From assembly GCA_003427395.1 (NCBI GenBank), contig BFEA01001019.1:50292-74849 (forward strand): a DNA stretch of 24,558 bases. The letters run 5' to 3'. Shown here one piece after another: positions 16,416-24,558 of this stretch (positions are counted from its first letter, which is position 1; the number at the start of each line of letters is the position of its first letter). The notes under the pieces were generated by a model that saw only the letters and a list, made by a program, of their open reading frames with translations, was not told where the DNA came from and did no database searches. The stretch comes from Chara braunii (lineage: Eukaryota > Streptophyta > Charophyceae > Charales > Characeae). The position numbers and the translations under genes are program-made.

Positions 16416-17991
16416 GATTCAGATGACGACCTGGAATGTCAGGGGACTGGGGGATACAAGCGGAAGGCACAAAAAAGCAAGATTGAAAACATGGGTTCAC
16501 ATAGAACGAGTGCAGGTGGTTTTTCTTCAAGAGACAAAGCTGGTTGAAGACAAGATAGATCAGATAAGTAGGTGGTGGAAGGGACCTCAATGGTGGGCCC
16601 CAGCAGATGGGACAAAGGGAGGAACCGCTATCTTGATCCACAACAGCTTGGATGTGGAATTCCTAGAGAGTGAGTATGATGTTTGGGGACAGTGGGTGTG
16701 GGTGCGCCTCCGCCTGGCTGGACAGATATGGGTTCTAATGTCGATTTATGCCCCCGCCATCCCAGGAGATCGCAGATCCTTCTTCAGGGATTTACCGAAT
16801 GTAATCCCTGAGGCTGACCACATGGTTATTGCAAGGGATCTTAATACAGTTATGAGCCCCGGATTGGACTCCCCTATCTCTCGAGCAAGGAAGGAAGATG
16901 CAGTCCTGTTGGAACAGCTAATGGCTACTTACGAGCTGACGGACTCCTATCGAAGTATCCACCCTGAAGCACAGGATTATACGTGGCACTCGGCCCAGAG
17001 CAGTGGGAACACAACACCCCCTAAGCGCAGATTAGACTTGGTACTGACAAAGGGGGAGGCCTGGGACGCATTATCAGAGGTGGAGATTGTGCCACATCCT
17101 ATGTCAGACCACTGGCCTATAAAAGCGGTGTTCAGAGTAGGTACGAATAGCCGGAAGGAAAGAGGATATTTTCGGTTAAATACCGAAAATTTGAAAAATT
17201 CGGCACTTATTGAATGGTGTAACAGGCACTGGGAAGATTGGGAGAAAACAAGGGAGTGGTTCAGCTCGGAAGAGGAGTGGGTACAAGTCGGTTTCCGAAT
17301 GGTGACCAAGGTGTTGGACATCTTTTCCAGGATCCTAGCTAAAGAAAGACGAAGGGAGGAAGAAAACTGCAGAAGAATGGTGCAGGAGGCGGAACAACAG
17401 ATTGGCAAAGACCCGTACACAGACAGGTACTGGGAACACCGCAGGGATAAGTGGCTGGACAAATGGGAACGGTGGCAGGTAGAACAGCAAGAGGTCAGGG
17501 CAAGAAGGGCCAAGGAACGCGGTATGGCGCAGTTGGATCGTATGACGAAGGATACCTTTAAGAAGTTGTGTCCCCCCCGGTCACATGGGATCATTCGGGC
17601 GCTGAAACATCCGTTCAACGCACAGGCAGACCTGGCGGAGGACACAGAGACCATGGTCGATTATGCGATGGCATACTACAGCGATATTTTGACTTCAAGA
17701 AGGCCTCCAACAGAGTCATTGGCAGAAATGAGGCAAGAGGTGGACTTGTGGAAAAACACAGACAAAAGGTTAGAGGTGCATCAACGACAGTCTTTGGACC
17801 GCCCGTTATCTCTGCAGGAACTTCAGGAAACGGTGAAGAGCATGGCAAAGGGGAAGACTCCAAGGAACGATGGGTTACCGGTGGAATTCTACGAACCAAC
17901 CAGGGAACAGGTTGGACCACTTCTACTTAGACTTTTCAACAAGGTACTGGAGGGGGGGAGGTTGACAGAAGATATTGTAGAGGGACAATAA
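16408..17991 (+). pseudogene. LINE ORF2 part 1: APE endonuclease and RT N-terminus
   Basis: The start is ATG 16408-16410, overlapping the ORF1 stop in ATGGATAA. Residues about 6-235 form an APE-type endonuclease that nicks target DNA: TWNVRGLG (Asn), FLQETK (Glu), ARDLNTV (Asp and Asn; canonical is GDFN), TWHS, RRLDLVL and MSDHWPI (Asp-His). The catalytic residues are present, with the usual Gly of GDFN replaced. A charged linker follows, then the start of the reverse transcriptase (GKTPRNDGLPVEFYE, canonical GKSPGxDGxPxEFY). The frame ends at TAA 17989-17991 because of a one-base shift at about 17983-17988; homology continues in the next frame. Confidence 0.85.
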
Positions 17992-19784
17992 CGTTATTGT
18001 ACAAGAAGGGAGATAAGCAGAATGTCAGGAACTGGAGGCCGATATCCCTGCTGAACGTTGCATACAAGATTTTGGCAAAAACACTCTCCAGGAGATAAGC
18101 GAAGTATCTTCCAGAACTCGTGTGTGCGGATTAGGGGGCATTCATGAAGGGAAGGTCTATTGCGGAAAATATCTTAGTTGCGATGCGGGCGCTGGAAGTG
18201 ATCAGCAAAGAGAAGAGACAAGTAATGGTTGTTATGTTGGACCTGGAGAAAGCTTACGACCTCGTGAATTGGTCGTTCGTTCTAGCAACGCTGGAGCACA
18301 TGAACTTCGGGGCTCCTTTTCGCAGATGGATAGAAGCAATGTACTGCCATTCCATGGCCTCGGTGCTGGTCAATGGGAGACAGTCTCAGAACTTTGAGCT
18401 TTCTCGGTCCTTGAAACAGGGGTGTCCTTTGACACCTCTGCTCTTCGTGATTCAAATGGAAGTACTGCTGAACTCCCTTCGGATAACTCCCTTGGTCAAA
18501 GGTCTCAGATTGAGAAAGGAAGTGGAAGTTCTCACTGGAGCAATCGCGGACGACCTTCTGCTGATTACGGAAGCCACAGAAGAATCTACTGAAGCAGCAA
18601 AAGCCCTGCTGGATCAATATTCAGACCTTTCAGAGGCCAGAGTCGATTGGGACAAGTCCCTGTACTTCCTACCTGCTCAGTTTGACCTGTCGGATGACTG
18701 GTCGATGAAGAGAATCACAGAGAGTGAATCAGAGAGGTACCTGGACGTTCAAGTGTCCCTAACGAACAGTCGTCTAGCTCAGGATGCCATCCTGCTTGGA
18801 AAAGTCGAAGCAAGCATCGCTAAATGCAAAATGGCCCCAGAACTGTCATTGATGGGCCGAGCATTGGTGATTACGACGGTGGTCTTTTCGCTGCTTTGGC
18901 ATATAGCTGCAGTGCTGTTGATAACCAAGCCTACGATTCGCAAAGTGAAAGCAGCGGCGGCCAAATACCTGTGGAAACCACAGGCGAAAGAACATGAAGG
19001 ATATATTTCTAAAGTACCATGGAATAAAGTGGCTAGACCAAAGGAGGAAGGTGGCCTGGGAATAATTGACCCAAAAAGACAGAATCTGTCTCTTCTGGGT
19101 AAGTGGTTCTTGAAGGTGGCTATGCAAGCAGAAAGAAGAAATTGGCTGGATATTATGTTGCATATTCTCCAGCAAGAATTTCACCTCAGCAGACCGAAGG
19201 ACGTCTGGACTTGCCTCCGGATGACCTCATTTGAAACACGCAGACCAAGATCAGCAATTGGGCTGGCATGGTGGATAGCATGGAGGAAGTTGAAGCCGAG
19301 GAACACGCCAATGCCAACAGCTAAAGAAGAAGTGTTATCTCAGACACTGTTCGACAACGAGAGGATCCTCAATATAGACAGACTCCCTTTTTCTGCAGTA
19401 GCGGCATCACGAAGAAACTTTGGAAGGAGGTGGGTGGAAAGAGGTGTCTCGAAGGTGCAAGATATTTGGGAGGAGGAGCATTTGGAGTGGAGGACAGAAA
19501 GGGAGGTCCAGCTCAAGTTGGGGGGACTGAGAGGAGTGGCTGAGAAACTGTCAGCATTGACAGAGGCTGTTCCATCGGACTGGTTGGCGTTGTTTAAACA
19601 GGGAGCAGAGCCAGTGAAACATGCTTGGTACAAAGAGGCCAGAACGGCTGGAGGAGTGACCCCCTGTTACAGGGTGGAGGAACAATTGGAGGAAGGAGAG
19701 TGGAGAGTCTCTAGATGGGACACACACCCTCTGGAAAGGGTAGAAGGTAGGCTGAGGAGCAGAGGGGAAGACAGAGTCACATAG
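17988..19784 (+). pseudogene. LINE ORF2 part 2: reverse transcriptase core
   Basis: In this frame the RT motifs continue from ITLLYKKGDKQ and NWRPISLLN. Two stops break the early part: TAA at 18096-18098, where the minus-strand LINE has Leu, and TAG at 18132-18134, where it has Gln. Then come palm motif A (MLDLEKAYDLVNW), motif B (LKQGCPLTPLLF) and the catalytic motif C (AIADDLLL, about 18540-18563), with both Asp residues intact. Thumb and connection regions follow. A TAG at 19782-19784 interrupts before the zf-RVT part. Methionine 18144 is internal, not a start. Confidence 0.85.
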
Positions 19785-20660
19785 ATTCAGGATTGGAAGA
19801 TGATCAGAGTGATTAGCATGGGACGGAAAAATGGAAGGGAGGACTGGAGGGTCGTTCAGAACGGGGATGTAATCAGTAAACTCAGGCTGGACCCAGCCTT
19901 GTTTAAGTGGGAGGAGCTTGGCCTGAGCCACAACTGCTTGGCAAACTATACTTCCAGCATGGGGAGGAAGATCCTGTGCGCAACAAGATCGTATGTCCCA
20001 GAGATTACGGAGCGAGTCATACGTACGTTTGTTCTGCTTTCCCCTCCGTCCGAAAGAGTGATGGGGATTCTCTGGGCACAACTACCCCTGCTCCCAAGCA
20101 TTAAGTTCTCGGGCCTCCTTTGGTTGATATCTCATTCAGCTATTCCTTCAGCAACTTGGTTGGCGGACAGAGGAATGCAGATCAAGAGAACCTGTCCCAG
20201 ATGTGGAGGCAGAGAAGAAGAAATAATTCTTCATCTTATTTGGGAGTGCCCGACTTCAAAGAGAATTTGGAGATGGTGGGCTGGGCACTGGCAGAACCTG
20301 GGATCAGCATTGAATTGGGGTAGGGAGTGGATTGTTACTGGCCATCTCCGTCCACTCTTTTTTTCAAAGAAGGGATGGGGGTACATGGCCCAGGCTATCA
20401 GGTCGGCGGTGATGTGGATAATGTGGGAGGATCGCAATCAAATCATGTTCCGAAAGGAATGGCAGATAGACGAGTCAGTCAAACGGAAGGTGAAGGCACT
20501 GATTCAGACCATAATCTTGGTTGACTGGCACCGGAAAGCAGACAAAGGAAGGGCTCCGGGAGGTAGGACTTGGTTTCTGTTCACCTGGGCAAGAGGCAGT
20601 CAATTGGTAGGGGTGATTGTAGAAGGAAGGCTGGTGTTTTCGCCCTGGCTCAGAGAATGA
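19785..20660 (+). pseudogene. LINE ORF2 part 3: C-terminal domain with zf-RVT
   Basis: Same frame as the RT core, after the TAG at 19782. The zf-RVT zinc knuckle CPRCGGREEEIILHLIWEC lies at about 20192-20248, followed by RIWRWW and the plant LINE signature MWEDRNQIMF (about 20424-20453). The protein ends at TGA 20658-20660 after TWARGSQLVGV and SPWLRE. No RNase H domain is recognised. This C-terminal region binds template RNA or target DNA in related elements. Confidence 0.85.
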
Positions 20661-21065
20661 TTGGACAGTGGCACTGTCTTGCCCCCACCTGTCCCCTCGG
20701 TGGGGAAAGTATTTTGGGTAGAGGCCGCAGGAGGCCAACTCGGTCCGGATTAGGATCGTTGTGAGAGGAACCTGTAGTTTACGAGCCTCTTCAGGCTCGG
20801 GGGGGCGTATAGTCCCTGGTAGTACATTAGGTGTTGGTGGTTTACTGCAGTTAGGCATTTCTTGTGGCCTTTTTTTTTTCAGTAGTAGGCATGTCAAACA
20901 TTGAGTGGTTTTGTCTTGGTAGTTAATAGGAATCTAATGTAGGACATTGTCTTGTTACTCATAAGCTAAACCGGCTGATGCTGTCGGGATAACCCCGGGT
21001 TGAATTGTGAGGACCCCGGCCTCAGGTAATTCGTTTCCTCTTATAATGAATTGGAATGTGTTCTT
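20661..21065 (+). other. LINE 3' UTR with conserved 3' core
   Basis: Non-coding. It contains a 7-bp hairpin CGAGCCT-CTTC-AGGCTCG (20782-20799). The conserved 3' core at about 20959-21024 (cataagctaaaccggctgat ... cgggataaccccgggttg) recurs in three other LINE copies in the window. Within it CGGG-ATAAC-CCCG can form a short stem-loop. Confidence 0.75.
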
Positions 21066-21155
21066 TAAAAAAAATAATAATAATAAAAATAATAATAATA
21101 AAAATAATAATAATAAAAATAATAATAATAAAAATAATAATAATAAAAAAAAAAT
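21066..21155 (+). repeat. 15-bp TAA-rich tail repeat
   Basis: Five copies of a 15-base unit (AAAAATAATAATAAT) flanked by A runs. It sits exactly where the LINE poly(A) tail is expected, so the LINE tail probably consists of a short repeat expanded during or after insertion. Confidence 0.85.
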
Positions 21156-21214
21156 CAAATACACAAAATTTAAAAAAGAAAGAAAACGAATGCTAAGAAA
21201 CGAAGTCACGCAGG

Positions 21215-21217
<3 letters not shown>

Positions 21218-21293
<76 letters not shown>
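21218..21293. repeat. (GA)n microsatellite
   Basis: About 38 perfect GA dinucleotides lie between the tails of the two converging LINEs. It is followed directly by the hairpin at 21302-21339. Confidence 0.97.
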
Positions 21294-21295
<2 letters not shown>

Positions 21296-21301
21296 AACAA
21301 C

Positions 21302-21339
21302 GGAATGCATCTTCCCGCGAAAGCGGGAAGATTCATTCC
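21302..21339. repeat. Hairpin with GAAA loop
   Basis: TCTTCCCGC (21310-21318), loop GAAA, and GCGGGAAGA (21323-21331) form a perfect 9-bp stem with a GNRA-type tetraloop. After a 2x2 internal loop the stem continues with GGAATG (21302-21307) / CATTCC (21334-21339). It sits between the minus LINE's poly(A) and the GA tract. Confidence 0.8.
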
Positions 21340-21358
21340 CGTTTTCGTTTTTTTTTTT

Positions 21359-21883
21359 AATTATCAAAACTCAATTCTTATTCCATCAGAACTGAAGAGA
21401 GGCCGGGCACCTCACAATTCAACTCGGAGTTATCCTGGCAGCGTCAACCGGTTTAACTCATGTCAAGAAGACCTTGTCTGAGAAACATAATGGCTAAAAA
21501 AAGCCTCTTTGATATCCTCATTCAAAACAAATCCTACTACTAGAAAGGGAACCACAACAAATCCTATCACTGAGCCACTACCACTATCAACTCAGGCCTA
21601 TAAAGCGGCCAGAACCTCCGCCCGAAGACCGAGTGGAACAAAAGTTCCTCAACGAAAGGCAGTCACTCACCACCCCCCACCCCAATGCAGACTACTGCGT
21701 CTGCCGACAGGAACCGAGCGCCCTGGTTCGATGATGCGAGACAGGGCATAGAAGAGGAGTTGATTTGACTCAGAAAGGGGATCGAGAAGGTATGCTGACG
21801 TAGGAGGGGAGATAAAGGGATATGGGAGAAAAATAGAAGGGAAAGGTAGGGGAACGAAAAAAAAAATAAAAAAATACTACATC
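21359..21883 (-). other. 3' UTR of the minus-strand LINE
   Basis: Non-coding sequence between the ORF2 stop and the A tail. The inverted copy of the LINE 3' core is at 21401-21460 (minus: gttaaaccggttgacgctgcc, ggataactccgag, ttgaattgtgaggtgcccgg). No gene is embedded in it. Confidence 0.65.
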
Positions 21884-23451
21884 TAAGATTTCAGCCAAGG
21901 TGAGATAACCATTTACCCTTCCACTGTAACTGCTGCCAGCGCGTTGTCTCTTGCCCACGTGTCCAAAAACCAATGTCGTCCCCTGGTGGTCCGACCTCTT
22001 GCTGCACGTCTGATCCAGTCCACCTGTATCATCATGCGTATCCAGGTTTTGATCTTTTGGATCAAAGCGGTGTCGTTTGTCCATTCCTCCCGGAACAGGA
22101 TGTTGTTCCTGTCCTCCCAGATGATCCAAATGATGATAGACCGAATAGCTTGGGCAACATAGCCCCTACCTGTGTGTTTAAACCAGGTGTCTGAAATCCT
22201 TCCGTACAGTGCCCAGTCCTCATCCCAGGGCAAAATAGGGCCCACAAATTTGGACCAATGGCTGTCCCACCACCTCCAGATGCGACGGGAGGCCGGGCAG
22301 GACCAAAAGAGGTGGTGCAGAGTCTCTTCCTGTCTTCTGCCACAACGTCTGCATTTCATCTCCAGTTCCATGCCCTTCTTAAATAACCACACAGAGCATG
22401 GTACTGCAGTGTGTGAAATCAACCACAGAAGTCCAGCCAATTTTAAAGACGGCAAAGATGGAAGCTGTGCCCACAGAATTCGAAGATGCCCCTCCGTGAC
22501 GGGGGCTGCAACCGTTACTTGACCGTTGAGGCGTGTTGCCACTTTGGATGGTAGGTCTTTGGAATCGCAAAGCAAGGTACGGCCGAGGCAGGTAGAGTAC
22601 TGTGAAAGGTCTCTTATTTGTCCTGAGGGCAACTTCCAAAATCTGGCTTGAGGGTCAATTCTGAGCTCCCTCAGCGGTGCCCCTGCCAGCAGGAGCTGAT
22701 AAGAGCACTGATTAGGCACTCCACTGCTGGTTGAAACCCGGATTTGCTGCAGGTCGCACCCTTCCTGAATGGTGGTCTCCCCTTGCCGCTGCAACTTGTA
22801 GGTAGAAGGGGGGGTAGATAACCTCCATTCCTCTGCCAGCCATGTGCCATCCTCCTGTTGTTCCCTGATTCGTAGGACCGCACTTCTCCCTGGGTTGTCC
22901 TTGCAGCGGTACCATTCTCCTTTGACAGGAGTTGATGAATGTAGCAGGTGCCCCCAGTCCTGTGGGATCGCGTCTAACAGCTGCTGCCTTCTCTCACTAA
23001 CGGATCTCAGGTTACCCAACTTCCGCTTCAGCTTGTGGGTGGAGCGCCAGTCCTCCTCAACATCATCCCACAAATCCTCCAAACGTACGATGCCCTTCTC
23101 GACCCACCTTCGTCTAAAGTTCCCTGTTGTGGATGTTGCTGGGAAGCAATCTCCTATCGCATTCGTGATTCTTGGATTGTCAAAGATAAATTGCCTCAGC
23201 ACCTCCTCATGCGTCACCGGTTCCTTGTGGTGAGGTGGAACAAGAGTCCGCCACGCCGCCCAGCAGGCTTTGGCTATTGGTGAACTTAGCTGTCTTCGGG
23301 CCATTGAGGACATGAAAATGTAGGCCCAGACGTCCTCTCTTCTTGACACTGATAATTCTTGATGAAGGATGTATTCCAATATCACCAACCAAGCACGACG
23401 TTCTGGTTGCGTGGCCGCTTTGGCCAACCACTTCATAAGGAGCGCCGTGTT
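21884..23451 (-). pseudogene. Minus LINE ORF2: thumb to C-terminus with zf-RVT
   Basis: Same frame as the RT fragment to its right, from which it is separated by the TAG at 23454-23452. It contains the thumb/connection region (MKWLAKAATQPERRAW), the zf-RVT knuckle CRRCGRRQEETLHHLFWSC and IRRIWRWW-like text (RRIWRWW), the signature IWEDRNNILF, and TWARDNALAAVTVEG. A TAA at 21915-21913 interrupts 9 codons before the position equivalent to the natural end; the frame then reads MVISPWLKS and stops at TAG 21886-21884, matching SPWLRE of the plus copy. Confidence 0.85.
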
Positions 23452-24497
23452 CTACCTTTCCGGGTCCAGTACGCCCAAGCCGCCGTCTTCCTTTGGAGCA
23501 GTAATCTTGACCCAAGCGCATTTAGAGATAAAGCCCTCACCCTCCTGTGCCGCTGACTTCCACAGGTAACGCGCTGCAGCCCCTATGATCTGTTTAAGTG
23601 CTGGTTTGGAGATTAAAAAAATGGCTGCAGCAAACCACAGCTGCGCAAAAACTACCGAGGTAATAAGCATAGCTCTTCCCAACAGTGAAAGGCCAATGGC
23701 CGTGCGGCATTTTTGCAGACTAGCTTGTACCTTCGCAAGCAAAATGGCGTCTTGTTTGGGATGTGCATCCTGCAGTGATACTTGGACCCCGAAGTAGTGC
23801 TCCGAGATGGTGGGGGGGACTCGCTTCATTCCCCAATCATGTCCCGAAAGATCATATCTGGCGGGAAGAAAGTAAACTGACTTCCCCCAGTTGACCTGCG
23901 ATTCAGAGAGGTCCGCATATTGGTCCAGCACATGTTTTGCTTCCTGCAGCGACTGCGGGGTGGCTTCCATCACGAGCAACAGATCGTGAGCTATTGCGCC
24001 TGTTAGCAGATGGTCACTTGACCCCAAGTCCAGTCCTTGAATGTGTGGTGACGCTCGGAGGGCATTAAGGAACACTTCCATCTGCACAGCAAACAAAAGA
24101 GAGGCTAGGGGACAGCCCTGTCTCAGCAAACGTGTGAGCGAAAAGGAAGATGATAGAAAGCCGTTAACGCAAACCGTGGCGGTGGATTCTGAGTACAGGT
24201 CCTTCACCCATCCACGATACATCGGTCCAAAGCCCATGTGCTCCAGCGTTGCCAAGACGAATGACCAGTTGACACGGTCATAGGCCTTTTCCAAATCCAA
24301 CATGGCTACTATGACCTGCCTCTGTTCTCTCTCGATTATCTCTAAAGCCCCCACGGCCATCATAATGTTCTCGGCAATGGAACGTTCCTGGACAAAAGCT
24401 CCTTGGTCCGTATGGACTAAGTCCGGAAGAAGGGGTGCCAGCCGCCTTGCCAGTACTTTGGCAAGTATTTTGTAAGAGACGTTGAGTCTGGAGATAG
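23452..24497 (-). pseudogene. Minus LINE ORF2: reverse transcriptase fragment, catalytic Asp lost
   Basis: The frame is open from the GA tract at about 24497 (PISRLNVSYKILAK, RRLAPLLPDLVHTDQGAF), then motif A MLDLEKAYDRVNW, motif B LLRQGCPLASLLF, and motif C AIAHDLLL. The first Asp of the catalytic pair is His here (codon CAC, 23988-23986), whereas the plus-strand copy has ADD. The enzyme would be inactive. Met 24363 is internal. The frame ends at TAG 23454-23452, where the plus copy has CAG (Gln). Confidence 0.85.
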
Positions 24498-24498
24498 G

Positions 24499-24501
<3 letters not shown>

Positions 24502-24558
<57 letters not shown>
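24502..24558. repeat. (GA)n microsatellite at the window end
   Basis: At least 28 perfect GA dinucleotides running off the right edge. It interrupts the reverse transcriptase frame of the minus LINE, marking either the 5' truncation point of that insertion or an assembly break. Confidence 0.95.

Larger units (their letters stand above)
12900..21155 (+). mobile_element. Nearly full-length L1-like LINE (ORF1 + ORF2, decayed)
   Basis: Non-LTR retrotransposon with the order 5' UTR, ORF1 (zinc finger plus RGG-rich region), ORF2 (APE endonuclease, reverse transcriptase, zf-RVT), 3' UTR with conserved core, and a TAA/A-rich tail (about 21066-21155). The left limit is approximate: the GC-rich structured 5' UTR begins near 12900, just after another LINE tail. 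There are no LTRs, and no RNase H domain is recognised. The copy has one stop in ORF1, a probable frameshift at the start of ORF1, one frameshift and three stops in ORF2, so it cannot move by itself. Confidence 0.85.
21348..24497 (-). mobile_element. 5'-truncated LINE (RT to 3' tail), minus strand
   Basis: Second large LINE, convergent with the plus-strand copy. From right to left it has the reverse transcriptase starting within the finger region (PISRLNVSYKILAK), thumb, zf-RVT, C-terminal domain, a 3' UTR (21883-21359) with the inverted 3' core at 21401-21460, and an 11-A tail (21348-21358 as T). Endonuclease and ORF1 are missing; the element stops where a (GA)n tract begins at about 24498. 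At protein level it is clearly related to, but well diverged from, the plus-strand LINE, so it belongs to a separate subfamily. Confidence 0.85.

Noticed and set aside
16977-17654. Minus-strand open frame opposite the LINE endonuclease/RT
   Set aside because: It is an antisense shadow; the plus frame carries all the conserved motifs.
17983-18143. Programmed frameshift in LINE ORF2
   Set aside because: There is no slippery site with downstream structure that I can see, and the new frame has two stops within 150 bases, so decay is simpler.
21066-21155. CRISPR-like array from regular 15-base units
   Set aside because: There are no unique spacers; it is a simple tandem repeat at a LINE tail.
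12900-21155. LTR retrotransposon
   Set aside because: There are no terminal repeats, no integrase or protease, and the APE endonuclease and zf-RVT identify a LINE.
21007-21360. Open frame with Asn/Lys and Arg/Glu polymers
   Set aside because: It is produced by the TAA-rich tail and the GA repeat.

Overview
The window reads as repeat-dominated nuclear DNA of a green plant or alga. A charophyte such as Chara is my best guess. The support is two plant-type L1-like LINEs (APE endonuclease, reverse transcriptase and C-terminal zf-RVT zinc knuckle), tRNA-derived SINEs, very long simple repeats, and a CCHC/coiled-coil gag-like ORF of a kind I associate, from memory only, with Chara. I see no bacterial-style operons, no rRNA and no credible functional tRNA. 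Host coding content is at most one exon-like ORF (8641-9399).

Layout: 1-2440 is non-coding repeat-rich DNA with 30- and 24-base G runs, a (GA)n tract and a tRNA-like SINE head. 2442-2810 is a tandem pair of hairpin units with poly(A) tails on the minus strand. 3361-3619 is a foldback element. 3650-4889 is a 5'-truncated plus-strand LINE, followed directly by a SINE (about 4891-5376). At 5523-5557 there is an almost complete Nextera mate-pair junction adapter, so sequence to its left and right should not be assumed contiguous. From 8130 down to about 5640 (minus strand) lies a retroelement leader with a hammerhead ribozyme, followed by a broken CCHC/coiled-coil ORF; I infer a Penelope-like element. 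8232-8354 is a minisatellite, 8641-9399 the exon-like ORF, and 9610-9980 a 182-bp tandem duplication. 11021-12010 holds two minus-strand SINEs stacked at one target site.

The right half is LINE. A LINE 3' tail ends near 12691. A nearly full-length plus-strand LINE follows (about 12900-21155: structured 5' UTR, RGG-rich ORF1, overlapping ORF2, 3' UTR, TAA-rich tail). A minus-strand, 5'-truncated LINE (24497 down to 21348) converges on it tail to tail. Four LINE tails share a 3' core of roughly 45-60 bp that includes a small stem-loop, the sort of module a LINE reverse transcriptase recognises. All copies carry stops, a frameshift or a lost catalytic residue, so none looks autonomous now.

The observations most worth pursuing are the hammerhead ribozyme beside the CCHC ORF, the adapter-marked chimeric join, a possible degenerate Nudix-like domain at the C-terminus of LINE ORF1, the ATGGATAA stop/start overlap between ORF1 and ORF2, and the SINE-on-SINE insertion with shared target duplications.
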